Assembly: GCA_001931905.2 (NCBI GenBank)
Contig: MSJI02000489.1
Location: forward strand, 62,001-126,000
Length of the DNA stretch: 64,000 bases
Source: Cladosporium sp. IMV 00045
Lineage: Eukaryota; Ascomycota; Dothideomycetes; Cladosporiales; Cladosporiaceae
Reading direction: 5' to 3'
Positions 33,391-45,079 of the stretch are shown here, piece after piece. Both the position numbers and the translations under genes were made by a program. Position 1 is the first letter of the stretch. The number at the start of each line of letters is the position of its first letter. The notes under the pieces are model-generated. The model searched no databases and was not told the DNA's origin. It was given only the letters and a program-made list of their open reading frames with translations.

Positions 33391-34705
33391 ATGCCTACAG
33401 AACTTGAGGAGGTGAGTGAAATATATATATGGTTTAATCATGTCGCTTCGTCGTGGACCTCTGGCTAATATCATCGCAGCTCGTCGAGTTCCTCCACCAC
33501 GGCAACACTGAAATCCGTCAAATTGGTATATCAATATCCACTAGACCCAATATTACAAAAGGAACATGAATCTGATTCATCGTCACAGCCGCCGAGAACC
33601 TTGTCGGATACAGCACCGCCCAACCCAGTCTGTTCAAATACAACCACTTGGAACCCATCGTCGACCTCAAACTTTTGATCAAGGATTACACGCCCATCTC
33701 GAAAAATGCCCTCACCATGCTCATCAATGTGTCCGACGATGAGGAGGTCGTCAGCTGTTTGATCGACGATGACAAGTTCCTCGAGGATCTGTTGCGCAGG
33801 GTGACCGTAAGTCAAGAAAACAATCCCTCCCATTCCCCATATAGCACTCGCCACATTTGCAACAATTTACTAACCACCCTCTTCAGGACCAAACCAACGC
33901 CAACTGCAACCTCCACTGCATGCTCCTCGCCAACCTTGCCAAATCCCCCAACATCACCAAACTCCTCACCTTCAAGCGCGACGTTCCCAAGAACCTCTCC
34001 ACCTCCCCCATCGCAATCGACCAACTCCTCGACTGTTTCGTCAAAGGCGCCGACGGCAGCTACAACGCCAAAGCCGACTACGACTACCTATCCTACCTCT
34101 TTGCCGACCTCGCCAAACACGCCTCCGGACGCGCTCACTTCCTCACCCCCCGCAAGGAAGACAGCGACATCGTGCCCGTGACGAAAATGCTCGTCTTCAC
34201 CGAACACAAATCGACAATCCGCCGCCGCGGCGTCGCCAACACGATCAAGAACTGCGCCTTCGACGTGCCGGCGCACGGCAAGCTACTCGCCTCCGACGCG
34301 GAGCAAGGCGCCAACTTGCTTCCCTACCTGCTCCTCCCCCTCATGGGCAACGAGGAGTACAGCGACGAAGACACCGAGGGCATGCTGGACGAGTGCCAGC
34401 TCCTCGACCCCGACAAGGCGCGCGAGCCGCAGGCGGATATCGTCATCACGCATTTGGAGACTTTGCTGCTGCTGTGTGGGACGCGCGAGGCGAGGGAGAA
34501 GTTCAGGGAGATTAAGCTTTATCCCATTTTGAGGGAGTTGCATTCCCATCATGAGGATGAGGATGTGAGGCAGAATGCTGATCGGATCGTGCAGACGATT
34601 ATGAGGGGTGAGCCGGGCGAAGAGAGGAGCGATGAGAAGAAGATGAGGGAGTTGACGGATGGGACGTCGGTGGATGAGGAGGAGCAGATGGTTGAGGTTG
34701 TTTAG
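33391..34705 (+). CDS. HGH1: Hgh1-like armadillo protein, eEF2 folding factor
   Basis: Hgh1 helps fold elongation factor 2 by linking it to the TRiC and Hsp90 chaperones in the cytosol. Four exons: 33391-33411, 33480-33525, 33589-33806, 33887-34705, giving 367 residues; yeast Hgh1 is about 394. Visible family motifs are LVEFLHHGNTEIRQIAAENLVGYS at the N-terminus (shown here in two parts across introns), CMLLANLAKS and GRAHFLTP in the middle, and LLLPLMGNEEY plus the DUF384 region (THLETLLLLCGTREAREKF) near the end. The acidic tail is E/D-rich. The three introns are 68, 63 and 80 nt with standard GT-AG borders. Confidence 0.93.
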
Positions 34706-34885
34706 GATGACTTTACGTGTGGTGATGATGTCTTATAAAAAGCTATGCATGAATTTTTACTGAATTTTCGGCTCGAGTCTCGTATTACTTCGCCGGCTTT
34801 TCTCTCAGTCACCATGGTTTGCTAATCATGTTCCTTTTATTCGTATATCGTACACTTACGACGCCAGAGAATCTTCAGCACCACT

Positions 34886-37291
34886 CTAAGCCGTAGTATT
34901 GGCAGCCTCTTCGGCCTTCTGGCGTTTCAAATCCTCGAGGTAGGCCTTGGCCTTGTCACCCGAGATCTCACCAGCCTCAACCGCGTCTTGCTTTTTCTTC
35001 GCACCTGCAGGTCTCGCCGGCCTGGCGTTCTGCTTCGGCTTCGGAGCGCCTAGCGATGGGAAGGCATCGGTGTCTGTGACGTTGAGCGCCTTTTGGTGGG
35101 CAGGCGCTTGCCCCTGACGTGGTGGATGGGCAGGTTGGCGGTGATGGTTCGGTTGCTGGCTTTGCTGGCCAATAGCGCCAGGGTTCCAGTCGACCTTCGA
35201 AGGATCGAGCGTGTCGTCTTCGACGAGTACGTCGAACAGCTCGCCGTCTACGGGTGGGTAGCCATTGCCGATGGCACGTAAGATCCTGTGAGCGCGTCTG
35301 AACTCATCGCGAATGGCGACGATGCCATTGTGCGTAACTGTGCGTGCAACGTTGTGTGTCTGTTCGAATGGATCCTCAATGCAGAAGAGATAGCGGTGCT
35401 GCACCTGCTTGCCTGCGCCTTGCTCTGTAACAGCCTTGACCCAGCCCTTCTCTTCTTTGGTGAGAAGGCCTCCAGGAGAGCGCAGAGAGAGCACCTGCTG
35501 CATCCAGTGGAAAGACGGCTGGCCTCCCTGCGAAGAATAGTACTGGAAGAAGCCCGCCAAAAGGGCTCCAAGTGACTCCTGGTTCCTGGTCAGGACTCCG
35601 TGTTGTGCCGCTTCTTTGATCTCTTCCTCCCGACGCCAAAAATCGACCTCCCAGCCCTCTACCTCCGCACGGTCGACACCTTGTTTGGTGAATCGATCGT
35701 GAGGCCTCCACGGTTGCTGCAAGTTTGGCAACACGGGCGGGTTTGCGACGTTTGTCAGATAGTGTAATGCCATCAGCACGAAGCCGTAGCTCGAAAGGGT
35801 ACCAGAATAGGAGCTGTTGATCTTGCGACGCTTGACCCATGACTTGACGAATAGAATCATCGGGCGGACGCGTGGGTCGCAGAGAGAGTAGCAGCGCAGC
35901 ATCTGCGTGTTGTGAATGCCGAGAGGGTTGAAGAAGTTGATGTCAGTCTGGATTCCGACTCCAGACTTTGGGAAATCCAAAGGTCCAGCTTTGCGCTCTC
36001 GGGTCCAGGGATCACGCTTGGGTTTTTGAGCTGCTTCATCTTCCTTTGCTGCGTCTGTCGAAGGTTTGGTCTCGGCATCATTTGGTACAGGCGATGCACC
36101 AGTGGTGGAATATGCGGCGTGAGGCTCGCTGTTATTTGCTGAGGCGGGTACTTCTGCGGCTGCAGCGTCGCTGGTTGTTTTCTCTGCAGGTTCTGCAGTG
36201 CTTTCGTCGGCATTGGTACCTTGATGCTCAGACTCGAGAGCAAGTTGTTCTTCATCGAGCTCATCTTCGTCTTTCTTGAGATGGGGATACTTCTTGTCTC
36301 TATCAAGGAAGTCCCACTTCTCACGCTCCTCGCGTAGTTTGCTCAACAAACTTGAGCTCGGGGCCTGGCATACCTTGATGATTGGCACTCGTGTACGTGT
36401 GAGAAGGTGAGCTCCGTAGCCCATGTCGAGCAAGCGTCTTTCAAGTGATCGAGGCAGGTCCTCTTCCAATGGAGAAAAGCATGTGGCAGTAGGGTCACTC
36501 CCCTGCACCACTAGAACTAAATCCATATCTGAGCCAGCCGTAGCGAAACCTGACTCGAAGCTACCGAATCCCTCAATGGAGACTTTTGGTAGGCGTTCAG
36601 GATCCGTTGCACACACTTCCTGACAGACCTTTTCGAGCTCCTTGCGGAAGGCATCCTTCTCGTCGCGCTCGTTTTGGCTCATTTCAAGGGTAGGGATCTC
36701 TCTAATGGCAATGGAATCTAGGTACTGGCTCTGCGCAGCATACTGGTGTGCCTGGACCATGCCACGTGGTGGGGGTCGATCTACAGGCTGGTACAGCTGG
36801 CGCCGCTGCTGTGGAGGCGGGAAGTTTCCAGCTCCTCTTCCACGACCAAATGTGTTTGGATCGACAGGTTGATGTTGTTGATAATTCTGCCGAGGTTGCT
36901 GCGGATGGGAATAAGGTCTACCACGGCCCCGATTGGGAAACCCCTGGTTGAAGCTTTGCTGATGGAAGTTGGGGCGATACTGGGGTCCATTACCGGCGAA
37001 AGCGTGTGCGTGTGCGGGCTGTGGCTGATGATGGCGATTTGACCCATTACCACGACCATAGGGAGGCTGTTGCGGCTGCGGATATTGCTGAGCGGGCGAC
37101 TGGTGATTGGGTTGAATGCGTGCATTGAATCCACGAGAGTACTGATTTTGAGATGCCGCGACGTGAGTGGCGGCCGGAGGAAAGGGTACGTTGGGTGTCG
37201 ATTGTTGCTGTGGACGTTGTTGTTGCGAGGGAGAGCCAGACAGAATCATGTTCCTCACTTGATCCTCTAGTCTATTAGTGGATTGAGCCAT
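34886..37291 (-). CDS. Cid1-like terminal nucleotidyltransferase (poly(A)/poly(U) polymerase)
   Basis: Non-canonical nucleotidyltransferase that adds A or U to RNA 3' ends. 801 residues from the ATG at 37291 (MAQSTNRLEDQ). The N-terminal 200 residues are Q/P/G/N-rich and disordered. The catalytic palm shows GFGSFESGFATAGSDMDLVL, with the paired aspartates of DMD. An insertion of about 120 acidic and S/T/A-rich residues follows before the central domain (YGFVLMALHYLTN). The PAP-associated domain includes LGALLAGFFQYYSS and EDPFEQTHNVARTV. Adenylation or uridylation specificity cannot be decided: the histidine that favours UTP in Cid1 was not assigned here. It is convergent with HGH1, 180 bases apart. 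Confidence 0.87.
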   Translation of the reverse strand: MAQSTNRLEDQVRNMILSGSPSQQQRPQQQSTPNVPFPPAATHVAASQNQYSRGFNARIQPNHQSPAQQYPQPQQPPYGRGNGSNRHHQPQPAHAHAFAGNGPQYRPNFHQQSFNQGFPNRGRGRPYSHPQQPRQNYQQHQPVDPNTFGRGRGAGNFPPPQQRRQLYQPVDRPPPRGMVQAHQYAAQSQYLDSIAIREIPTLEMSQNERDEKDAFRKELEKVCQEVCATDPERLPKVSIEGFGSFESGFATAGSDMDLVLVVQGSDPTATCFSPLEEDLPRSLERRLLDMGYGAHLLTRTRVPIIKVCQAPSSSLLSKLREEREKWDFLDRDKKYPHLKKDEDELDEEQLALESEHQGTNADESTAEPAEKTTSDAAAAEVPASANNSEPHAAYSTTGASPVPNDAETKPSTDAAKEDEAAQKPKRDPWTRERKAGPLDFPKSGVGIQTDINFFNPLGIHNTQMLRCYSLCDPRVRPMILFVKSWVKRRKINSSYSGTLSSYGFVLMALHYLTNVANPPVLPNLQQPWRPHDRFTKQGVDRAEVEGWEVDFWRREEEIKEAAQHGVLTRNQESLGALLAGFFQYYSSQGGQPSFHWMQQVLSLRSPGGLLTKEEKGWVKAVTEQGAGKQVQHRYLFCIEDPFEQTHNVARTVTHNGIVAIRDEFRRAHRILRAIGNGYPPVDGELFDVLVEDDTLDPSKVDWNPGAIGQQSQQPNHHRQPAHPPRQGQAPAHQKALNVTDTDAFPSLGAPKPKQNARPARPAGAKKKQDAVEAGEISGDKAKAYLEDLKRQKAEEAANTTA

Positions 37292-37955
37292 GTTGTCGTT
37301 CGTCTTTGCGATCTCAGCTACAGCTTTCCGAAACCCTGTCGTATAGTTCAAACGATCGGCTGTGAATGCTGCGAACCAGGATCGATAATTGAGTCAACAC
37401 TGAGGTCTGATGGATCGAGCTTGTGAGTGACAACCGCGTAGGATGGAATCCGCTCGAAATACAGTCAAGAAAGAGCCATTCGCGATGATGAACGAAGAGG
37501 AAGTGAAAGAAATCCGCGTGCCCAATGCAAGCGTCGTGGCACTGTATAGGACGGTGGTCAGTGAATCGGTTTGCTTTAAGATGCCACCACCGGCAGGGAT
37601 GCTGCGGGGAGGCGGACCTTGCCGCTAGCTTAAACTCTAAGGCAGCAGCACAAGCGTCACTGCCTGCAATGCAAGGCGTCTCTGACTTCCAGCGTTGCTT
37701 GTCTTGCGCTCGCCTACCTACCAACCTCAATTGCTTTCTCCCCCATCAGCGAACCACGACAACACCTGTGCCACGCCATCACGTCTCTTTCAGCTTTGCT
37801 AATTTACCGTGTACCTCTGATACCGCGCGAGCTTCATCAACAGCTGTGCCACTGCCCACGCAGCTTCCGGCAGCTGGTTGACGAAGTCTCTCGCGCCTTA
37901 TACCATTCCAATACTTCAGTGCAATACAACACTTTGATCGCCGCAAACTATCACA
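37292..37955. promoter_or_regulatory. Divergent nucleotidyltransferase/TFG1 promoter region
   Basis: 664 bases between divergent start codons. No additional gene or clear motif. Confidence 0.5.
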
Positions 37956-40044
37956 ATGAGCAACTCCGCCGCGCCTACACCGCCATCAGGCCCCAATTCA
38001 ACTACTCCGAACACCGGCGGTCCGGCGCCAGTCCGCAGAAGAAGACCCGCGCCGAGCGCATTCGTAGAGAAGAAGAGGCCCGTTGCGAAGAGGCCTGTTA
38101 CTGCTCAAAGACCTAGTTCGGTAGCGCCTGCCACGCAAGGAGCTCCAGGACAGCAACAGCCAATTCAAGCCGCAAATGCAGCCGCCACGACCACAGCTCC
38201 TCCAGCAGCGCCCGAGCCTAAGTTCACGGAGTATGGGGTTTACATCAGCAAGAAAGACATAGAGGATGGTATGCGCTATCACGGGTTCAAATTCAGCACC
38301 CGCGTAGATGCAAACGAAAAGCCGCCGGTGATCGATCCGTACGACGCAAGCCAATTCACTCGACCCGTCCGCCTGCACCGCCGTTATGCACGAGACAAGC
38401 AAGACCTTGGAGAGCCTGTCGAGCCGCCTCCAGGGATTGATGACAAGGAAAGAGAACTGTACAACGCTCGCCGCGCCGAACGTCAGGCAGAGCGCGAGGC
38501 AAATCAAGCTCTGATTGCACCGACTGGCACGGTACCCAAGAAAGCACAAGGCAAGAAGAAGAACCAGAAGAGCGTCGAGGACGTATACTACAACGAGAAC
38601 AACCCCAAGCAACAAAAAGCCGCCCAGCTTCGTTACGAGGAGACTAAGCCGTGGCACCTGGAAGACTTCGAGAATAAGAACACTTGGATTGGTACTTACC
38701 AGGAGCCCATGTCGAACTCAAGCGTATTGTTGACCGTTGACCCGAACCACGCAATTTTCACTATGACGCCAATTGAGCGTTGGTACAAATTCACCCAAAC
38801 CAACCGTCTCGCGGCCATGAGCGCAGAGGAGGCAGAGAAGTACATGCAAGCGAAGGTCCAGCCGACTCGTTGGTTCCAGGGTACGCAGGTGTTCAAGGAC
38901 GAGAAGGCTGTGGAGGATGCTAGGCTCAAACGTGAGAAGATGAGCGCGATGAGGCGTGCTCAAGCAGCTGAAGACAACGGGTACGCCGGAATCAAGGACG
39001 AGGGTGAATTCTATAACGCAGACAGAGATGATCTGGACTTCGAATTCAATGATGAATTCCAAGACGACGACGAAGGCCAGATTTTTGGCATTGAAGCGGA
39101 CGAGGCTAAGGACATCGAAAAGCGTATTCGTGAAGAAATGCGTGGCGCAAACATCTCTGCTCCCGGTTTGAAGAACACCGAAATGGACTTCGATGAGGAA
39201 GAGGAGAGGCAGAAGAGGGAGGAGCGGGAGCAGAAGAAGCGCGAGAAGCGTATGAAAAAGCAGCTCATCAAGAAGGAGCGCAAATACGAGTACGAAGACG
39301 ATTCAGAGGAGAACCCCTACTCTGAGTCTAGCGAAGACGAAGATTCTGACGAGGAGCGTGAGAGGCTCGAGGCAGAACAAAAGGAAGAAGAAGAGCGCAA
39401 GGCTGCTCAGGCGAATGGCGACAAGTCGGGCGCTTCCACTAAGGGCACAAACACACCATCTGGTCGGTCGGAGAAGAAGGATCCGTCTCGCTCGAACGCT
39501 GCTTTGGCTGCTAACTTGAAGAGACCTGGCTCGCCCAACCTCTCGGACGCAAGCGGCACGGAGTCCAGGAAGAAGGCAAAGACCAATGGCAGAGCCATGT
39601 CACCCAACGCACCGAATGGTTCTCTTTCTCGTGAGTACAATCTTAATCACTCTGTATCTTATCGTATTGCTCTAACAATTTCTAGCCGATGCAGCCAAAT
39701 CCCGCCACACAGGCTATGGATCAGGCAGCGAAACCGACACCTCACGCGCTGCCCGCCCATCGCAAAAACTCCGCCTCAAGTCTCGACCAGGCTCTCCCCG
39801 CGACGGCACTCCCTCCGGCACCCCGTCTGGATCGCGTGCTGGCTCGCCCGATCCCCTCCCCCTCCCGACCCTGGAGGAAGTCAAAGCCGCAATTCCAGAG
39901 GAGGGCATTGCCATCTCCGAATTGGTCCAAATGTTCAAGAAGCGCGTTGCCGGCAAGGAGAAGACGTCTTTCTTCATTTCCCTCGTCCGCTCGGCTGGCA
40001 AGCAAAACCAGGTCACCAAGAAGATCCACCCGAAGAGAGAGTAG
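37956..40044 (+). CDS. TFG1: Transcription initiation factor IIF alpha subunit (RAP74/Tfg1)
   Basis: Subunit of TFIIF, which binds RNA polymerase II during initiation and early elongation. Two exons (37956-39630, 39686-40044), 677 residues. The N-terminal TFIIF dimerisation region includes KPWHLEDFENKNTWIGTYQE and IERWYKFTQTNRLAAMSAEE. The middle is highly charged (KKREKRMKK and acidic runs). Splicing the 55-nt intron gives the conserved C-terminal winged helix (TLEEVKAAIPEEGIAISELV, then MFKKRV and FFISLVRSAGK). Without splicing the end of the protein is unrelated sequence, so the intron is well supported. Confidence 0.94.
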
Positions 40045-40946
40045 AAACCTCTCTGCTGCACTGCGCACTCGCTCTTTGAGGATTCGTTGGACGTTGCCCA
40101 AATTCGATGGGAACTTTCACGCGCCTCGGAGTCCTGATGTTATATGAGAGGTCTCTCAGGTGCAATCACCGTTCAGACTGCCTTTGATGCGATATTGTTG
40201 ATTAGCCAAGTTTGCTGTTTGGGCCGTTTTTGCGAGCTGAAGTCCCCGCCGTGCTATGCACGTGGGGAATTGATACATCAGGAAGAAGGCTCTGTAGCTA
40301 TGTACTTTGAATTACTAATTGAACACGACTATACCTCGTCTTAGATCTCAGATCTCTATGTCTTCACTTAAATTTTGCGCTGTGGCTGAGGTGATTCCTC
40401 TTTCATCGAAGTCTACGTGCCCGTGATCGTTTCGGGTTAACCCAACCCTAACCCTACGTTGGATATTTAATCAACGTTAAGCCAACCTGGCATCGTAGTA
40501 TGCCATGCTTGCACGCAGTTTTGTAACAGTGATGCTGTAGAGCCGCCATCATACTTGGTTCTCTGGATTTCTATCAACGTTCGAGTCTTCATTGCGGATC
40601 GTTGCATAAGCATCGATATTCAGAAACAATTAACGCTTTTCGCTCGTGATTGACAGACTCACCTCTGTCGAAGTCACTGACGGATTACATTCGAGATCAA
40701 TTTAATTCGTCATTCGTTCCTCACATTTTCCCCTACATGCCCCATAATTGAACGAGCGATCAAACAGATATGTTCACCATGCAAAAGGCAAGAATTTAAT
40801 TAAATTACGATTCCTTCGCTTCGCGTCAAGCCCAAAGATCCAGCTAAGCGAATGCACTTGCGTCCAGCCGCACTTCCTTAGACATGCAACCATACGTACT
40901 CATTCGACAATAATGCCTCACACAATATACACCCAAGCCTTTGGAG
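40045..40946. other. Intergenic, including left edge of copy B
   Basis: TFG1 3' region followed by the start of duplicated sequence at about 40350. It resembles the region 5' of the copy A HET gene but is more diverged than the coding parts. Confidence 0.6.
40444..40457. repeat. Short interstitial telomere-like motif, copy B
   Basis: AACCCTAACCCTAC, preceded by GGGTTAACCC. It occupies the same place relative to the HET gene as the copy A motif. Confidence 0.6.
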
Positions 40947-43300
40947 ATGTCAGAGGCGCACAGAGTTCCGCGCTATTGCGACGTGTGTGAAAGATTCGAT
41001 GTCCGAGCCTTGCTCCTAGCCGCTCATGGCTCATCAAAAAGGGCGAATACCAACAGTGCAGGACAACAAACCTCAGCGAAGAAAGGCATCATCTACCAGG
41101 CAATACCGGAGTTCTTCAGACATCATGCGAATCTAGCGACACTCCAGGATCATACAACTGATTGCGATTTATGCCACGCGATATGGCGTGTTTATTCCCG
41201 CCAGAGGAAACCCGAGGAACTCTCCCCTGCCGCCACAAATCAAGGCGTTGGCAAGGAGCAAATCTTCATCGGAACCTTGGACTGGGATACTGGGTTGAGT
41301 GATGTTCCCACTATCGCGGTGGTTCAAAGAGGACCTGCTCCGAACTACCCTCAGCGTCAGTTGGCTTGCTTCGAAGCCTGCGTTGAAGAGTGTGTTCAAG
41401 TGGACAACCGGCATCTTCTGGCGAGGCTACAGGCATCTGATGGTGCAGATAAGTCATGTTTCCATCTGGCACGGACCTGGCTAGATGATTGCAGGTCAAA
41501 TCATGCCGCCTGCAAGCAAAATGCGAGTGGAAATGCGGGCTTTCCGACTCGTTTATTGGCAGTAGGAGTTGATGATCCGCGACTCAGCGAAGACGAAACA
41601 CAAGTCTGCTTGGTGCAGGGAGCCAGCTGTTCTGGAGACTATGCTGCACTTTCATACTGCTGGGGACCAGACCGCGATCTGATTCTCACCGAGCACACAG
41701 AGCAATCCTTACGCGATGGGTACTCGCTCTCTGGATTACCAGCAACACTCAAAGACGCCATCACCGTCACGCGCGAACTCGGCATTCCCTATATTTGGAT
41801 TGATGCCCTCTGCATCTTTCAAGACCAAGAGCGACAGGAAGCCAAAGAAGACTGGGCACGTGAGGCTGGTAGAATGAGGAATGTGTATCGCGGAGCGGCG
41901 ATCACCATCGAAGCTGCAGCTGCGACAAGGGGTCGGGAGTCTTTTCTTGTCGAAAGGCAGAGTTCCAAGCCATATTGTTCCCTGCCGTGGCGTGGCCAGG
42001 ACAAACCTCACTCCGTGTATCTCAGACCGCTTGTGGACATCACTGACAACCAATTGCTGGGTGCAAGAATATTTACCCGCGGCTGGACTCTGCAGGAAAG
42101 AGTGCTTGCGCCGAGGACGCTTTCATTCGGAAGACAGCAGATGTCGTTCGAGTGTGCAAATGGTTTTGTCGATGAGACAGGGAGGTCTTCGCAGCTACCA
42201 AGAGCGACTGAGCTCTATCTCAGCAAAGACTCAATGCTGCAGCTCAGACGTGATCGAAGCCCGTGGGCGCGGTGGGTGCGATCGATTTCTCATACGCTGA
42301 AACTACCACCCGTCGTGTCTCTCATCGGTGCCTACAACATCGGATGGACCACCCAAGGAGCGATCGATGTGCCCGGCGGATACTGGTCGACATACTACGG
42401 CTACTGGCGAGGGATGATAGAACAATTCACAGAAAGACAGCTCACCAACAGCGCAGACCGCCTCCCCGCCCTTTCCGGTCTCGCCGACGAATTCAGACGC
42501 ACCACCGGCGACACCTACCTATGCGGCCACTGGCGAGGCGAACTGATCACCAGCCTCGCATGGAGGTGCAATGACTTATACGACCCCCAAGGCGAATACG
42601 CCAACTACCCCGGCATACCACCCAGCAACTTCGTAAACGGTCCCTATCCAGACAGCATCAAACCACCATCCCACTACGCCGCGCCGTCCTGGAGCTGGGC
42701 CTCCGTGCAAGGCAGGGTGTATTTCTGGCTCATGAGCTATCAGCTGCCTGATCGAAAGATCAAAGAACTCGCCCGAGTAAAGAGCGTCCACGTCACTCCG
42801 AAGCACTCCTCTGATCCGCTTGGAAGCGTCTCCGCTGGATACCTGGTCCTCCAGGCTCCCGTACTACACATCCCAGACCCCCAAGAACCGTGCGAACCGA
42901 AACACAAGCTCCAAAGACTCCATCAACACATTCGAAGACACTACCTGCGTCGAGACCAGGAGTTCTACCAGCACCATGTCCACCACGAAGGGCAGCGCTT
43001 CGCGCTCCTCAAGCTCCTGCAGGAAAAGCCGGAGATGGCGACGAGGGTGTGATACTAAAGCTCCTGCTACTTGAGAGCTGCGAGAAAGGTGGCTATCGAC
43101 GACTGTGCTGTGTGCACGTTCAAGTCGGTACCGTGAGAGAGTTCGAGAACGCTTTGTTCTCGCCAGGGATGATGGCGTCGACGGATCCTAGTGACGTGGA
43201 GTACGTCCGGGAATTGCAGCCGGAACTCACAAAAGCGATGGAGATGGCTAAGGAGATACGAGAGGCGCCGTGGAAGTCGGAGACGGTCACTATATACTAG
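40947..43300 (+). pseudogene. HET-domain gene, copy B, frameshifted near its 3' end
   Basis: Paralogue of the copy A HET gene. The start is the ATG at 40947 (MSEAHRVPRYCDVC). The HET domain is intact (YAALSYCWG, YIWIDALCI, RMRNVYRGAAITIEA). At about 43024-43027 a run of five A in copy A is four A here, so the frame changes after LLKLLQEK and stops at 43052 (701 residues). About 90 C-terminal residues are lost, but their sequence is still conserved in the next frame up to a TAG at 43300. Homopolymer context makes a sequencing error possible; if real, the protein keeps HET but loses its C-terminal end. It also has a 4-residue difference near residue 30 relative to copy A. Confidence 0.85.
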
Positions 43301-43795
43301 CCGTGGAGCGGGTGTTGTCTGTAGACGTCGACTCCACCGTAGCAAAGATGATCAATTATACAAGCTACATGTTTTGATGACCCAGCTGCTTCTACATCGA
43401 TTCATGGCAATCATGCATCCAGGGGATATGGTCTAGCGGTATGACATCTTCTTAGCACTGTACAATTCACCCCGTACTAGCTGAGTGGAGAAGGTTCCCG
43501 GTTCGACTCCGGGTTTCTCCATGACTGATCTTTTGCTCTTTGTGCATCATGTCAGCGAGCAACGGTGAAGCTTTCTGTCTTTTTGGGCTGCTTGGGACAT
43601 CGTCAGAAGATGTTGGCGGACTAGGGAGGAGAAGTGCAATCATCTCGGTAGTGACCGTTCATGAAGAGACATAAGTTGGAATTGTGTTTAGCTATGTGTA
43701 AGTAGGTGTAGTAGTATCCCAGAAACGCCCTCGCTGCCCAAACAATATAGACGTGTAACTTGAACGATCGACTCGTAATGCTGGAATAAGTCCTC
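43301..43795. other. Convergent intergenic between HET gene and dac1, copy B
   Basis: Contains the second tRNA-Ala and 3' UTRs. About 15 bases shorter than in copy A. Confidence 0.6.
43422..43521 (+). tRNA. tRNA-Ala(AGC) with 28-nt intron, copy B
   Basis: Same structure as copy A: anticodon AGC at 43454-43456, intron 43458-43485, identical anticodon stem and T arm. The acceptor 5' strand is GGGGATA against TTTCTCC, with a T-T mismatch at position 6, so it pairs less well than copy A and may be decaying. Confidence 0.75.
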
Positions 43796-45079
43796 TCAAA
43801 CCACCCTCGTTCCAAACTTCCACACCTGCTCCACCGCAATCCGTTTCTTCCCACCCTCCTCTCTCGCATCAAGAACGACCAAGTCCGCATCACCACCTTC
43901 CCCGAGCGTGCCCTTCAACCCTCCCAACCCCAACATCTCCGCCGGAGTGGCCGTGACAGCCCTCAAAATCTCCGGGACGCTGGCGCCACTCCACTCCCAG
44001 AAGTTCTCCACACACTCTCCCAGCGTCGCGCAGCTGCCCGCCAGAGTATCCGTTCCTTCCCTCGTCAACCGCGCCCCGACCTTCTCCCACCGATCTCCGT
44101 TCGTCCAATCGTACGTCCCGTCAGGCAGGCCCGCTGTCTTCATCGCGTCGGTCACCAGAATGAAGCCATCCGGGTGTGCGTTCCAGGCGATCTTGACGGT
44201 CGTGGGGTGCAGATGGATGCCGTCGGCGATGATGCCGAAGTACGGTCGTTCAGCGCCAGAGGCTTTTCCCAGAGTCCCGAAGGGACCGGGGTTGCGGTGG
44301 TGCAAAGGCCGCATGGCGTTGAAGAGGTGTGTGAGCATGGTGGCGCCGGCATGGAGGGCGGACGTGGTGGCTTCGTATGTGGCTTCGGTGTGGCCGAGGG
44401 CGAAGCGGATTCCGCGGGATGTGATTTGTGAGATGGCTTCAGACACGCCGGAGATTTCGGGAGCGGCGGTGATCAGGGCGATTGGAGGTTTCTCGTCCGG
44501 AGATGGAGCTTCGAGGTTGGAGGCGCCGTAGCATGCTTGGAAGTCTTGAAAGCCATTTGGTGCGGCTTGAAGGACTGAGGGACTGTGGATGCCACACTTG
44601 GAGCCGGCGATGAAAGGCCCCTCGCAGTGCGCGCCGAGGGATTCAGAGCCTTCTAATGCGTTCCTAGAAGCGCCTGAGGGTGCGAGGTAGGGAAGAGTTT
44701 GATGATATATTTCCGCCTCTTGGCTGGGTAGAGTTGGAAGGTAAGACGTTACGCCTGTCTGAATGAGTTCCTTGTTCAGCTGTTTGAGGCCTTTCTGGTA
44801 AGTCTGCATGTCTTGAGGCACGGTGGAGAAGTCGAAGCCAAAGGCGCCGTTGAGCTGTACATCGATGAAACCTGGTGACAAGATCTTGCCTTTGAGGTCC
44901 ACGATTTCGTCGGGGATGATATGGTAATCGTAAAAGATTTCCTGGCTGTGGAGGATTTTACCAGTGACAGAGCTGATCCAGAGATCCTCTTCGACGAGTT
45001 CGTTTCCTTTGACGAGATAGCCCCCAGTGAATTTTGTGACGCCTGTTCGAGGCCTTTCGGGTGACAGTGCCATAGGCAT
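43796..45079 (-). CDS. dac1: N-acetylglucosamine-6-phosphate deacetylase, copy B
   Basis: 427 residues from the ATG at 45079, collinear with copy A and differing at about 8 positions (for example DEIVDLKG for DQIVDLKG, HAGATM for HSGATM, GGLKGT for GGSKGT). All metal and catalytic motifs are kept: HCEGPFI, GHTEATY, THLFNAM, VTDAM. It is divergent from ngs1 copy B. Because this copy is physically continuous with ron1, the kinase candidate and dam1, it is probably the original member of the cluster. No frameshift or stop is present, so both copies should make enzyme. Confidence 0.95.
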   Translation of the reverse strand: MPMALSPERPRTGVTKFTGGYLVKGNELVEEDLWISSVTGKILHSQEIFYDYHIIPDEIVDLKGKILSPGFIDVQLNGAFGFDFSTVPQDMQTYQKGLKQLNKELIQTGVTSYLPTLPSQEAEIYHQTLPYLAPSGASRNALEGSESLGAHCEGPFIAGSKCGIHSPSVLQAAPNGFQDFQACYGASNLEAPSPDEKPPIALITAAPEISGVSEAISQITSRGIRFALGHTEATYEATTSALHAGATMLTHLFNAMRPLHHRNPGPFGTLGKASGAERPYFGIIADGIHLHPTTVKIAWNAHPDGFILVTDAMKTAGLPDGTYDWTNGDRWEKVGARLTREGTDTLAGSCATLGECVENFWEWSGASVPEILRAVTATPAEMLGLGGLKGTLGEGGDADLVVLDAREEGGKKRIAVEQVWKFGTRVV

